A DNA stretch of 64,000 nucleotides from Streptomyces sp. sk2.1 (GTDB lineage Bacteria > Actinomycetota > Actinomycetes > Streptomycetales > Streptomycetaceae): NCBI RefSeq assembly GCF_008120935.1, contig NZ_RDBO01000021.1, positions 73,087 through 137,086 on the forward strand. Reading direction: 5' to 3'. The position numbers and the translations under genes were made by a program. The notes under the pieces were generated by a model. It was not told the origin of the DNA. It saw only the letters and a program-made list of their open reading frames with translations, and made no database searches. Every line of letters begins with the position of its first letter. Position 1 is the first letter of the stretch. Below are positions 26,300 to 35,177 of the stretch, piece after piece.

Positions 26300-28003
26300 A
26301 TGACCGTCACCGCGCACCGGACCGGCCCCGGGGCCACGACCCCCGCGCCGCACCCCACCCACGAGGTCACCAACCAGGCTCCGCCCAGGACCGGTCTCGA
26401 CGAGTACGGCACCAACCTGCCGCTCGTCGAGGCCGTCCGCGCCTTCGGTGCCGCCCGGCACGAACCGGAGCTGCACGAGATCGGCGCGCTGGTCGGCTCC
26501 GAGCGGTTCCAGACCGACGCGGAGCTGGCCCACACCTCCCCGCCCGTCCTGCGCACCCACGACCGCTACGGCCACCGCGTCGACGAGATCGAGTTCCACC
26601 CCGCCTACCACGAGATCATCGGCGCGGCCGTCGCGCACGGCACGCACACGGCGGGCTGGGCCGACCCGAAGCCCGGCGCGGCGGTGGGGCGGGCGGCCTC
26701 GTTCATGCTGTTCGCCCAGGTCGAGCCCGGTCACGCCTGCCCGATGTCCATGTCGCACGCCGTGGTCCCGGTCCTGCAGCGCGATCCGGACGTGGGGCGG
26801 GACTGGCTGCCGGGGCTGCTGAGCCGCTCGTACGACCCCCGCACGATCGCCCCGGGCGAGAAGTCCGGGCTCACCTTCGGCATGGGGATGACGGAGAAGC
26901 AGGGCGGCTCCGACGTCCGCGCCAACACCACCCGGGCCGTCCCGACGGCCTCCGACCCCGGGGGCCGGGCCCATCTGCTGACCGGCCACAAGTGGTTCTT
27001 CTCCGCCCCGCAGTCGGACGCCTTCCTGGTCCTGGCCCAGGCCGAGGCCGGGCTCACCTGCTTCCTCGTGCCGCGGGTGCTGCCCGACGGGACCCGCAAC
27101 ACCATCCGCGTCCAACGGCTGAAGAACAAGCTCGGCAACAAGTCGAACGCCTCGTCCGAGGTGGAGTTCGACGGCACCTGGGCGGTCCGGGTCGGCGAGC
27201 CGGGCCGCGGTGTGCCGACCATCATCGAGATGGTCAACCACACCCGGCTGGACTGCGTGCTCGGCACCACCGCGGGCATGCGCCAGTCGGTGTCCGAGGC
27301 GATCTGGCACGCCCGGCACCGCAGCGCCTTCGGCGCCCGGCTGGCCGACCAGCCCGCCATGGCGGCGGTCCTGGCCGACCTGGCGCTGGAGACGGAGGCG
27401 GCGACCTGGACCTCGCTGCGTCTGGCGCACGCGTACGAGAGCGACAGCGGCGAGTCCGAGGTGATGTTCCGCCGGCTGGCCACCGCCGTGTCGAAGTACT
27501 GGATCTGCAAGCGCGGCCCGCACCACGCCTACGAGGCGCTGGAGTGCCTGGGCGGCAACGGCTACACCGAGGACTGGCCGCTGGCCCGCCGCTACCGCGA
27601 GCAGCCGGTGATGGCGGTGTGGGAGGGGTCCGGCAACGTCATCGCCCTCGACGTGCTCCGGGGCATCGCCAGGACCCCGCAGTCGTTGGACGCCTTCTGG
27701 GCCGAGCTGGACACCACGGCGGGCGCCAGTGACGTGCTGGACGCGCATGTGCGCCGGGTGCGCCGGGAACTCGCGGACGACCTGGGCGACCCGCTCGCCG
27801 CGCAGACCCGGGCCCGTGCCACGGTCGAGGGCATGGCGCTGGCCCTGCAGGCGTCGCTGATGCTCCGGCACGCCCCCTCGGCGTCGGCCGAGGCGTTCGT
27901 CGCCGCCCGGCTCGGCGAGGACCGCGGCCACCAGTACGGCATCCTGCCGCGCGGCACCGACGCGGCGGCGATCGTGGAGCGGCACTTCGGCGCCGCCGGC
28001 TGA
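26300..28003 (+). CDS. AidB-like acyl-CoA dehydrogenase
   Basis: 567 residues, longer than catabolic acyl-CoA dehydrogenases and the length of the AidB group. Family marks: PMSMSHAVVPVL, FGMGMTEKQGGSDVRANTT, GHKWFFSAPQSDAFLV, HTRLDCVLGTTAGMRQSV, HRSAFGARLADQPAM and ECLGGNGYTED..YREQPVMAVWEGSGNV. In Escherichia coli, AidB belongs to the adaptive response to alkylating agents and binds DNA weakly; here no ada or alkB is adjacent. FAD-binding residues look intact. It sits behind a TetR gene. The ATG has no strong site; the N-terminal ~30 residues are poorly structured, and the start is moderately sure. Confidence 0.9.
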   Translation: MTVTAHRTGPGATTPAPHPTHEVTNQAPPRTGLDEYGTNLPLVEAVRAFGAARHEPELHEIGALVGSERFQTDAELAHTSPPVLRTHDRYGHRVDEIEFHPAYHEIIGAAVAHGTHTAGWADPKPGAAVGRAASFMLFAQVEPGHACPMSMSHAVVPVLQRDPDVGRDWLPGLLSRSYDPRTIAPGEKSGLTFGMGMTEKQGGSDVRANTTRAVPTASDPGGRAHLLTGHKWFFSAPQSDAFLVLAQAEAGLTCFLVPRVLPDGTRNTIRVQRLKNKLGNKSNASSEVEFDGTWAVRVGEPGRGVPTIIEMVNHTRLDCVLGTTAGMRQSVSEAIWHARHRSAFGARLADQPAMAAVLADLALETEAATWTSLRLAHAYESDSGESEVMFRRLATAVSKYWICKRGPHHAYEALECLGGNGYTEDWPLARRYREQPVMAVWEGSGNVIALDVLRGIARTPQSLDAFWAELDTTAGASDVLDAHVRRVRRELADDLGDPLAAQTRARATVEGMALALQASLMLRHAPSASAEAFVAARLGEDRGHQYGILPRGTDAAAIVERHFGAAG

Positions 28004-28015
28004 TCCGCGGGTGCT

Positions 28016-28056
28016 CCCCGGTGCGCGGCGGGTACGGCCCGCGCCGCCCACCGGGG
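28016..28056. terminator. Hairpin between convergent AidB-like and XdhC genes
   Basis: CCCCGGTG (28016-28023) pairs with CACCGGGG (28049-28056), enclosing a further imperfect GC stem. It lies 13 bp after the AidB-like stop codon, before the convergent gene ends at 28091. Confidence 0.55.
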
Positions 28057-28090
28057 ACGGCCGGGCGCCGGGGGCTGCCCGGTCCTGCGG

Positions 28091-29203
28091 TCACCCGGGC
28101 CCGGGGCGCGGCCGGTGGATCGCCCCGGAGGTGTCCGAGAGCGGGAGGCCGGTGCCGCCCCAGCGCAGGGCGACGATCTCCGCCGCGATCGAGACGGCGA
28201 CCTCCTCCGGCGTACGGGCGCCCAGGTCCAGGCCGACGGGCGAGCGCAGCCGCGCCAGTTCGGCCTCGCCCAGACCGGCCCCGCGCAGCCGGGCGAGCCG
28301 GTCCTCGTGGGTCCGCCGGCTGCCCATCGCCCCGATGTACGCGGCCGGGGCGCGCAGCGCCACCTCCAGCAGCGGGACGTCGAACTTGGGGTCGTGGGTG
28401 AGCACGCACACCACGGTCCGCCCGTCGGTCTCCGTGCCGCTCAGGTACCGGTGCGGCCAGTCGACGACGACCTCGGCGCCGTCCGGGAAGCGGCGCGGGT
28501 CGGCGAACACGGGGCGGGCGTCGCAGACGGTGACCCGGTAGCCGAGGAACGCGCCGATCCGGGCCGTCGCCGCCGCGAAGTCGATCGCGCCGAAGACCAG
28601 CATCCGGGGCGGCGGGGCGAACGACTGGAGGAACACGGCGACGTCGTCCTCGCGCCGTTCGCCGTGCGGGCCGTAGTGCCGCAGTCCCGTGGCGCCCAGG
28701 GCGAGTTCCCCGCGCGCGTCGGCGGTCACGGCGGCGTCCAGGCCGCTCGCGCCCAGTGTCCCCGCCACGGTGTCCGGCCGGACCGCGAGGCAGGCGCCGC
28801 GCGGGGCAGGACCGTCCGCCACGGTGGCCACCACCACCGGCCGGTGCCCGGCGACCGCCGCGGCGGCCTCGCCGAAGGCCGGGTCGCGCGCCGCCGTCAC
28901 GGGGCGCACGAGGAAGGTGATCTCCCCTCCGCAGGTGAGCCCGACGGCGAAGGCGTCCTCGTCGCCGCACCCGAAGGTCTCCAGCCGGGCCCGGCCGGTG
29001 TCCACGACCTCCTCCGCCAGTTCGAGGACCGCGCCCTCGACACAGCCGCCGGAGACGCTGCCCACGACCTCGCCGCCCGGCCCCACGGCCATCGCCGCGC
29101 CGGGGCCGCGCGGTGCGCTGCGGCCGACCGCGACGACGGTGGCGAGCCCGAACGGCTCCCCGGCGGCGTACCAGCGGGCGAGCGTCGGGAGGATCTCACG
29201 CAT
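28091..29203 (-). CDS. XdhC/CoxI-family molybdoenzyme maturation protein
   Basis: 370 residues. N-terminal XdhC/CoxI block: PFGLATVVAVGRSAPRGPG and VGSVSGGCVEGAVLELAEE (residues about 18-65). C-terminal Rossmann domain: MLVFGAIDFAAATARIGAFL and VTVCDARPVFADPRRF, ending YIGAMGSRRTHEDRLARL. XdhC binds molybdenum cofactor and helps load xanthine-dehydrogenase-type enzymes. No molybdoenzyme subunit is in the window, so its client is elsewhere. The second motif reads GAIDFA instead of the common GAGHVA, a known variation. ATG 29203. Confidence 0.88.
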   Translation of the reverse strand: MREILPTLARWYAAGEPFGLATVVAVGRSAPRGPGAAMAVGPGGEVVGSVSGGCVEGAVLELAEEVVDTGRARLETFGCGDEDAFAVGLTCGGEITFLVRPVTAARDPAFGEAAAAVAGHRPVVVATVADGPAPRGACLAVRPDTVAGTLGASGLDAAVTADARGELALGATGLRHYGPHGERREDDVAVFLQSFAPPPRMLVFGAIDFAAATARIGAFLGYRVTVCDARPVFADPRRFPDGAEVVVDWPHRYLSGTETDGRTVVCVLTHDPKFDVPLLEVALRAPAAYIGAMGSRRTHEDRLARLRGAGLGEAELARLRSPVGLDLGARTPEEVAVSIAAEIVALRWGGTGLPLSDTSGAIHRPRPGPG

Positions 29204-29338
29204 CGGCCGTCCCTCCCCGTGCCGCCGCCACCGGCCGTCGCCGGGCGGCGCGGCCGTGTTCCCGCCCGGCGGGCAGCGGGGAGCCGCCCCGCGCCGCGCG
29301 CCGTCGCCGGGCGTCCGGGCCCGGGGTCCGCCCCGGGT

Positions 29339-29638
29339 TCAGCCCGTGGTGTCGGACCATGCGTACGGTGGGGAGACGGGTCCGCTCGCGGGCCCGGCCC
29401 CGACGTTCTCCAGGTCCTTGTCGGCGGCCCTCATCAGCTGTGCGGCGACGTCCTTCATGGCGCGGCTCGCCGCGAGTTCGTCACCGATGGCGGGCACGTC
29501 CACGTCCTGCGGGTTGCAGCGGGCGACCCCGTGCCCGGTGAGCTTCGCGGCGCCGGTGTCCAGCACCGCCTCGGCCCTGGTCGTCCCGTCGTCCTCGGTC
29601 AGCCCGAGGCGCAGCCGCCACTCCAGTGTGCGGGTCAT
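29339..29638 (-). CDS. DUF1876 domain protein
   Basis: 99 residues. ATG 29638 is fixed by a strong GGGAGG 6-7 nt upstream. The whole protein is a dsRBD-like DUF1876 domain: RTLEWRLRLGLTEDDGTTRA, VLDTGAAKLTGHGVARCNP and DVPAIGDELAASRAMKDVAA. Such proteins are small, cytoplasmic and widespread in actinobacteria, with no established function. It lies 135 bp upstream of xdhC on the same strand, divergent from the phosphatase at 29899. Confidence 0.87.
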   Translation of the reverse strand: MTRTLEWRLRLGLTEDDGTTRAEAVLDTGAAKLTGHGVARCNPQDVDVPAIGDELAASRAMKDVAAQLMRAADKDLENVGAGPASGPVSPPYAWSDTTG

Positions 29639-29898
29639 CGCGCACCTCCCTGCGACCGCGTCCGGTCCGGTGCACCGCCTCGACGCGGTCCTGTCACCAG
29701 GATCCACCCGTCCCGGCGCGTTTGCCCGTTCCCGCTCGCCCTGCGCGGATCACACCTCCGCCGTAGGATGCAGGGAACCGAAATCCGCCGGAGACGGGCG
29801 ACGGCCGGCCGACGGCGCCGGTCCGGCGATGCCCCGGAAGGCCCCTGCGGCAGGACCCGTGCCGCGCCCCGCGGACGAGACGCAGGGGGGAGCGGCCC

Positions 29899-30729
29899 AT
29901 GAACCGGCGTCGTCCGCCCCGCTCGGCCAGCTCCCAGGAACTGCTCACCACATTGCAGCAGCTGACGTCCCGGGCGCGCCGCGAGGTGGAGCTGCACCAG
30001 GCCCGGGTGGAACTGGCGGAGGCACTCCAGCGGGAGATGCTGCCCGCCTCGCTGCCCGCCCGGCCGGGGCTCCGGACCGCCGCCCGCTACACCCCGGCCC
30101 GCAGCGGGCTGGACATCGGCGGCGACTGGTACGACGGATTCGTGCTGCCGGACGGCGCGCTGGCGTTCGCCATCGGGGACGTGCAGGGCCACGACGTCGA
30201 GGCGGCCGCGTTCATGGGTCAGATCCGGGTCGCCATGCGGGCCATCGCCGCCACCGAGGCGGACCCCGGCGAGATCGTGGGACGGACCAACGACCTGCTC
30301 GTGTCGGTGGACTCCAGCCTCTTCGCGACCTGTACGTTCGTCCGCCTCGACCCGAAGTCGCGGGAACTGCACAGCGCCCGTGCCGGGCACGTCGCGGCGG
30401 TGTGGGCCACGGCCGACGGGCACTTCGGCGTCACCCAGGACGAGGGCGGTCTGCCGCTGGGCGTCCAGTCGGGTGAACGCTACCCGGTCACCCGGCGGCG
30501 GCTGGCGGGCTCCGGGGCGTTCGTGCTGCTCACGGACGGTGTGGTGGAGGGGCCCTCGTTCCCGATCGACCGGGGGCTGGACGCGGTGGCCCGGCTGGTG
30601 CTCTCACGGGTGCGCGCCGACGCCGGGGAGCTGGCCGACGCGGTCCTGGGGGCGGCGGAGCAGACCGGGCACCAGGACGACGCCGCCGTTCTCGTGGTCC
30701 GGCACGGGGGCGTTCCCGGCCGGGAGTGA
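29899..30729 (+). CDS. PP2C/SpoIIE-type serine phosphatase
   Basis: 276 residues, soluble. A short N-terminal coiled-coil-like helix (residues 10-45, LLTTLQQLTSRARREVELHQ) leads into an RsbU-type phosphatase: LQREMLPASLP, LDIGGDWYDGF, IGDVQGHDVEAAA, LLTDGVVE and HQDDAAVLVV. Metal-binding aspartates are all present. The likely substrate is a phosphorylated anti-anti-sigma factor. ATG 29899 has GGGGGGAG upstream. The MASE1 membrane gene begins within or just after its stop codon, suggesting that the two work together as sensor and output. Confidence 0.9.
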   Translation: MNRRRPPRSASSQELLTTLQQLTSRARREVELHQARVELAEALQREMLPASLPARPGLRTAARYTPARSGLDIGGDWYDGFVLPDGALAFAIGDVQGHDVEAAAFMGQIRVAMRAIAATEADPGEIVGRTNDLLVSVDSSLFATCTFVRLDPKSRELHSARAGHVAAVWATADGHFGVTQDEGGLPLGVQSGERYPVTRRRLAGSGAFVLLTDGVVEGPSFPIDRGLDAVARLVLSRVRADAGELADAVLGAAEQTGHQDDAAVLVVRHGGVPGRE

Positions 30730-30788
30730 GGCCCGGACCCGCCGGGCCGCGCGTGTCAGACGGCCGCCACCCGTCCGGGCGGTGTCTG

Positions 30789-31793
30789 ATGAGATGTGTG
30801 ATCCGCAGCGAGAGAACCGGACGTGCGGCCGCGGCCGCACTGCGCAACCTGGCCGTCGCCGCTGCCTACTACGCGGCCGGAGGGCTCGGCCTGATCCAGG
30901 AGGTGTCCGTCCACGGCGCGGTCGTCACCCCGCTGTGGCCGCCCACCGGCATCGCGCTGGGCGCCCTGCTCTGCCTGGGCCCGGGGGTCTGGCCCGGCAT
31001 CGCGCTGGGCTCGCTCCTCGTGGTCGCCACGCTCAGCGGCTCGGTCACGCCCTCCACCTTCGTCGTCGTGGCAGGCAACACCCTGGCCCCCCTCTGTTCG
31101 TACCTCATACTGCGCAGGGCCGGTTTCCGCAGGGAGCTGGACCGGCTGCGCGACGGTGTCGTGCTCGTCTTCCTCGGCGCGCTGGGCGGCATGGTGATCA
31201 GCGCGACCGTGGGCACGGGCATGCTGGTGCTGGACGGCAAACTGCCCCTGGACGGGTTCTGGCCGGTCTGGGCGGCGTGGTGGTCGGGGGACGCGATGGG
31301 CGTCCTGGTGGTCACTCCCCTGCTGCTCGTGCTGCGCCGGGCGCGGATGCCGCGGGCCACCGACCGGTGGGTCGAGGCGGGCGCGCTGCTGGTCGTCTCC
31401 GCCGCGGTGGCGCTGTCGGCTACCAGGGGCTCGCTGGCGCTGATCTACCTGGTGTTCCCGCTGCTCATCTGGGCGGCCCTGCGCTTCCAGCTGGCGGGCA
31501 GCGCGCCCTGCGCCTTCCTGGTGTCGGTCCTGGCCGCCGTGGCGGCCGCGGAGGGAGTGGGCCCGTTCGCGGGCCGGAGCATCCTGCACGTGATGGTCGA
31601 CCTCACCGTTTTCAACGGTTCCGTGGCCCTGACCGCGCTCCTGCTCGCGGCGGTGGTGACCGAGCAGAACAACGTCCGGTCCAGGATCGAGCGGGCCTGC
31701 GAGGAGCTGGCCGAGGTGGTCGACCACCTGGCACCCGGGCGGGGCACGGCCGCCTGGCCGCCCCGGTCCGGGAAGAAGCTCGACAACCGCTGA
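30789..31793 (+). CDS. MASE1-domain integral membrane sensor without output domain
   Basis: 334 residues. The MASE1 signature is clear: LAVAAAYYAAGGLGL, then TPLWPPTGIALGALLCLG and GVWPGIALGSLL, followed by about eight transmembrane helices and WSGDAMGVLVVTPLLL. It ends about 40 residues after the last helix in a short basic tail, with no kinase, GGDEF or phosphatase domain. ATG 30789 is used; GTG 30726 overlaps the phosphatase stop (GTGA) and would add 21 residues. Usually MASE1 is fused to a signalling module; here the phosphatase next door may supply it. Confidence 0.85.
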   Translation: MRCVIRSERTGRAAAAALRNLAVAAAYYAAGGLGLIQEVSVHGAVVTPLWPPTGIALGALLCLGPGVWPGIALGSLLVVATLSGSVTPSTFVVVAGNTLAPLCSYLILRRAGFRRELDRLRDGVVLVFLGALGGMVISATVGTGMLVLDGKLPLDGFWPVWAAWWSGDAMGVLVVTPLLLVLRRARMPRATDRWVEAGALLVVSAAVALSATRGSLALIYLVFPLLIWAALRFQLAGSAPCAFLVSVLAAVAAAEGVGPFAGRSILHVMVDLTVFNGSVALTALLLAAVVTEQNNVRSRIERACEELAEVVDHLAPGRGTAAWPPRSGKKLDNR

Positions 31794-32468
31794 CCCGTGG
31801 CGCCGGCCCGGCGCGCGCCCGACGACCGCACGCCCCGGACGCCCCGCGCCCGGGGCGTCGGCACGCACGGGCGCGGTCGCGCGCCGCGAACGCCCCGGGA
31901 AGCGAGCGGTCCCGAACACGGGCGCACGGACCCGGGCACGGGCGCGGACACCGGCGCACGGGCCCGATCGGATGCGGCGAAACGATCCGGCCATCGACCG
32001 CCCCCGTCCGCTCCTCCCGACGGTCCCGCGCCCCGCGTCACCACCCCCTCCCACGGCCGCCGCAGAGCCACGGCATATGCCGCCACCACGCCCTGAACGT
32101 GAGATTCCGGCCCCGTTCCCCCCGGGGCGTCACCTCGCGCCCGTTCATTCGTTTGTTGGCCGGGGAAGGTCTCCCGGCACCGCGCGGTCGCGGACGAACC
32201 TGGTGGACGGGCCACGCAGTCGATGGCGCACATGTCCGCACACAACCCGATTCAGGTGCCTTCCAAATGCCGACAGTCACCCACATACCACAGGATCCGG
32301 CACGGAACGGGACGAGATCCGAGTCAGTGCGCATGTCTGAACTTCACGAGAACTCCAGCGAAATGGCACGTCTGTGGATATCGTGCACCGAGCGAGGGCG
32401 CATCCGTCAGTCCATGGGATCGGCGGATGCGCCCCGTTTGTGGCGATGCAACTGTGACTGGGGGGTTC
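31794..32468. other. Long leader/promoter region before the exopolysaccharide locus
   Basis: 675 bp with no convincing gene. 31800-32060 is GC-rich with no structure recognised. 32090-32468 is less GC-rich and is the probable promoter and leader of the priming transferase gene. No reliable -35/-10 pair was found. The hairpin just before the gene is listed separately. Confidence 0.6.
32396..32434 (+). promoter_or_regulatory. Leader hairpin before the priming transferase gene
   Basis: GGGCGCATCCG (32396-32406) and CGGATGCGCCC (32424-32434) are perfect 11-bp arms with a 17-nt loop, ending 34 nt before the start codon. It could be an attenuator, a translational switch or a protein-binding site. 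A few T residues follow (GTTTG), too weak for a simple terminator. Confidence 0.55.
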
Positions 32469-34004
32469 ATGGGGCATGTCGAGCTACCCGATTCGGACCG
32501 ATCAGGATTCGTGGGGCTGGCGGGGGCACCGCGCCCGCGCCCCGTTCCGAACCGGCCTCGCGGCAACGGACTTGACGAACTGTGGAGGGCACCGGTCGTA
32601 CCGCACGACCCCTGCGGACCGACCGCGGCGAAGCGGGGAGCGGTCCGGTTCCCGCCGGTCGTCGTCGGCGCCGAACTGCTGGGACTCGGGGTTCCGGCAT
32701 GGTTCGTCCTGTGGAGCGGCGGGCAGCCGCGCAGTGTGTTCGCCGCCGTCGCGGCCGCACTGGTGTGGTTCGTCGTGCGGTCCGTGCGCGGCCGGTACGC
32801 GCAACGGCCGCCGAAGATATCCGGCGCGGCCGGCGACTGGCTGCTGCTCATAGGCACGCTCGCCGTGCTGCGCACCGTGACCGGTGGTTCGACCGACCCT
32901 CGGACGGCCGTCGTGGCCCTGCTGCCCGGTCTGCTGGTGGGCTTCACGGCGCAGGCGGCGCGGCGACTGCCGTGGCCGGGGCGCCGCGAGCGGGCCGTCC
33001 GGCGGGTGCTGGTCGTCGGTGAGGCCGCGGGGGTGGACCGGGTCGTCCGCTCGCTCGCGTCCCGTGCGGGTCATCCGTACTCGGTCGTGGCCGCGATACC
33101 GGTGGGCGGCGCGCCGCTGGAGTGCGGGGTGCCGGTGCCGGGCCGGCTCGCACCGGAACCGGCCGACGACGACGTGTCCACGGTGCTGGGCGGGGCCTTC
33201 GCCCAGGACGCCGACCTGGCGCTGGTGGTGCCGGGGCCGCAGCTCTCCGAGGAACGGCTGCGCCGGCTCTTCTGGGGCCTGCACGACGGCGGGCTCTCGC
33301 TGTCCGTGCTGTCGGGGCTCTCCGGCGTCGCGGCCGGCCGGGTCCGGCCCGTCGCCGCGGCCGGACTCACCCTGCTGCATGTCGCACCGCCCCTGCGCCG
33401 GGGGCCGCAACCGTTCCTCAAGGCCGTCGTGGACCGCGTAGGCGCCGCCCTCGGCCTGCTGGTCCTGGCCCCCCTGCTGCTGCTGATCGGTGCGTCGGTG
33501 CGGATCGCCTCCGACGGGCCGGTGTTCCACCGCCAGACCCGGCAGGGCCGGCACAACCGGCCGTTCACGATGTGGAAGTTCCGGACCATGGTGGTGGACG
33601 CCGAACGCCACAAGACCCAGCTGGTCGCGGCGAACGAGATCGAAGGCCCGATGTTCAAGATGCGCCGCGATCCCCGGGTGACCCGGATCGGACGCCTGTT
33701 GCGCCGCACCTCTCTCGACGAATTACCGCAACTGCTCAACGTGTTGCGCGGCGACATGTCGCTGGTCGGCCCGCGGCCCCCGCTCCCGGAGGAGGTCTCC
33801 CGCTACGACGAGCGCGAGTTGCGGCGGCTCGCGGTGAAACCCGGACTGACCGGCCTGTGGCAGGTCAGCGGCCGTTCGGATCTGTCCTGGCAGGAGACGG
33901 TCTCGCTCGACCTGTGGTACGTCGACAACTGGTCGGTGGCCACGGACATGGGGCTCATGGCCCGTACGCTGCGCGCCGTCACCGACGGCCGCGGGGCGTA
34001 CTGA
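32469..34004 (+). CDS. Polyprenyl-phosphate sugar phosphotransferase (priming transferase, WbaP/ExoY type)
   Basis: 511 residues. The N-terminal half has several membrane helices (about 65-85, 90-105, 120-165) and a CoA-binding-like region (VRRVLVVGEAAGVDRVVRSL). The C-terminal sugar transferase domain (residues about 315-505) is complete: FLKAVVDRVGAALGLLVL, PFTMWKFRTMVVDAE, TSLDELPQLLNVL, GDMSLVGPRPPLPEEV and VKPGLTGLWQVSGRSDLSW. It transfers the first sugar-1-phosphate onto undecaprenyl phosphate and so starts exopolysaccharide repeat units. ATG 32469 has GGGGG upstream. Codon 419 is the rare leucine TTA, so translation should need the bldA tRNA. Confidence 0.92.
   Translation: MGHVELPDSDRSGFVGLAGAPRPRPVPNRPRGNGLDELWRAPVVPHDPCGPTAAKRGAVRFPPVVVGAELLGLGVPAWFVLWSGGQPRSVFAAVAAALVWFVVRSVRGRYAQRPPKISGAAGDWLLLIGTLAVLRTVTGGSTDPRTAVVALLPGLLVGFTAQAARRLPWPGRRERAVRRVLVVGEAAGVDRVVRSLASRAGHPYSVVAAIPVGGAPLECGVPVPGRLAPEPADDDVSTVLGGAFAQDADLALVVPGPQLSEERLRRLFWGLHDGGLSLSVLSGLSGVAAGRVRPVAAAGLTLLHVAPPLRRGPQPFLKAVVDRVGAALGLLVLAPLLLLIGASVRIASDGPVFHRQTRQGRHNRPFTMWKFRTMVVDAERHKTQLVAANEIEGPMFKMRRDPRVTRIGRLLRRTSLDELPQLLNVLRGDMSLVGPRPPLPEEVSRYDERELRRLAVKPGLTGLWQVSGRSDLSWQETVSLDLWYVDNWSVATDMGLMARTLRAVTDGRGAY
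33723..33725 (+). promoter_or_regulatory. Rare TTA codon (bldA dependence) in the priming transferase gene
   Basis: In-frame TTA encodes Leu419 within the conserved SLDELPQLL motif. It was the only in-frame TTA I found in an intact gene of this window. In streptomycetes TTA is read only by the developmentally expressed bldA tRNA. Confidence 0.85.
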
Positions 34005-34061
34005 GGGCGGCGGCCGTCGATGCGGAACACGAGGGAACGCGACCACCGGGCACGGTCCGGC

Positions 34062-35048
34062 TCAGCCCCGCGCGTCCTGCTGCTCCAGCCACCACGCGTA
34101 GGTGCCGCAGATGCCGTCGCGCAGCCCGATCCGCGGCGCGAAGCCGAGCGCGGTGAGCCGGGAGACGTCCAGCAGCTTGCGGGGGGTGCCGTCGGGCTTC
34201 GTCGCGTCCCATCCGGTTCTTCCCGGATATCCCGTCACCTCCCCTACCAGGGAGGCGAGTTCACGGATCGTCAGATCCTCTCCGCAGCCGATGTTGACCG
34301 GTTCGTCGCCGTCGTAGCGCTCCAGCAGCAGAAGGCACGCGGCGGCCAGGTCGTCCACGTGCAGGAATTCGCGGCGGGGGCTTCCGGAGCCCCAGAGCGT
34401 GACCTCGGGCGAACCGTCCCGGCGCGCCTCGTGGAAGCGGCGGATCAGCGCGGGCAGGACGTGCGAGGACTCCGGATCGAAGTTGTCGCCCGGACCGTAG
34501 AGGTTGGTGGGCATGGCGCTGATGTACGAGGCACCGTACTGCCGCCGGTAGGACCGGATCTGCACGACCCCGGCGATCTTGGCCAGCGCGTACGCCTCGT
34601 TGGTCGGCTCCAACGGCCCGGTGAGCAGGGCGCTTTCGGGGATCGGCTGCGGGGCGAGCCGGGGGTAGATGCAGGACGAGCCGAGGAGGAGCAGCCGCTC
34701 GACACCGGCCGCGTGCGCCCCGGACACGACGCTCAGCTGGATGTGCAGGTTGTCCTCCAGGAACTGCACCGGGTACGTGCTGTTGGCCATGATCCCGCCG
34801 ACCCTGGCGGCGGCCAGCACCACGGCGTCCGGACGGGTCTCCCGAAGGAAGGCCCCGGTCCGCGCGGCGTCGCGCAGGTCGAGGCGGTCGCGGTCGCGGG
34901 TGATCACCTCGTACCCCTCGGCGGCGAGGCGGCGCACCACCGCCGAGCCGACCAGGCCCCGGTGCCCCGCGACGAACACACGGGCACCGGACCGCAGGAG
35001 GAGGGGGTGGACGGATTCCTGGGGAGAGCCGGGGAGATCAGTCGTCAT
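34062..35048 (-). CDS. fcl: GDP-L-fucose synthase
   Basis: 328 residues. Short-chain dehydrogenase fold with NADP loop VFVAGHRGLVGSAVVRRL (residues about 22-40). Fucose-synthase marks: LAAARVGGIMANSTYPVQF, GSSCIYPRLAPQPIPE, GPLEPTNEAYALAKIAG (Tyr-x3-Lys pair), MPTNLYGPGDNFD and FLHVDDLA. It converts GDP-4-keto-6-deoxymannose to GDP-L-fucose by epimerisation and reduction. ATG 35048 is chosen over longer readings. The partner enzyme gene gmd starts 130 bp away, divergently, so the two share a promoter region. It converges with the priming transferase gene. Confidence 0.94.
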   Translation of the reverse strand: MTTDLPGSPQESVHPLLLRSGARVFVAGHRGLVGSAVVRRLAAEGYEVITRDRDRLDLRDAARTGAFLRETRPDAVVLAAARVGGIMANSTYPVQFLEDNLHIQLSVVSGAHAAGVERLLLLGSSCIYPRLAPQPIPESALLTGPLEPTNEAYALAKIAGVVQIRSYRRQYGASYISAMPTNLYGPGDNFDPESSHVLPALIRRFHEARRDGSPEVTLWGSGSPRREFLHVDDLAAACLLLLERYDGDEPVNIGCGEDLTIRELASLVGEVTGYPGRTGWDATKPDGTPRKLLDVSRLTALGFAPRIGLRDGICGTYAWWLEQQDARG

Positions 35049-35177
35049 GGCCCGGATTCTGCCAGCAGCGGCGGCCCGCGGTGACGTTGTGCCGCAGATC
35101 GCCCGAATCCGATGTTTCGGTGAGAAATTCCCGGCGGGGAACAACAGCCTCCCGGCCGACCACAGATAGGGGGAGAC

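Noticed and set aside
31797..32340. Short open frames in the region before the priming transferase
   Set aside because: Low-complexity Arg/Pro products without ribosome sites. A frame starting at 32333 runs into the transferase gene and shows no motif.
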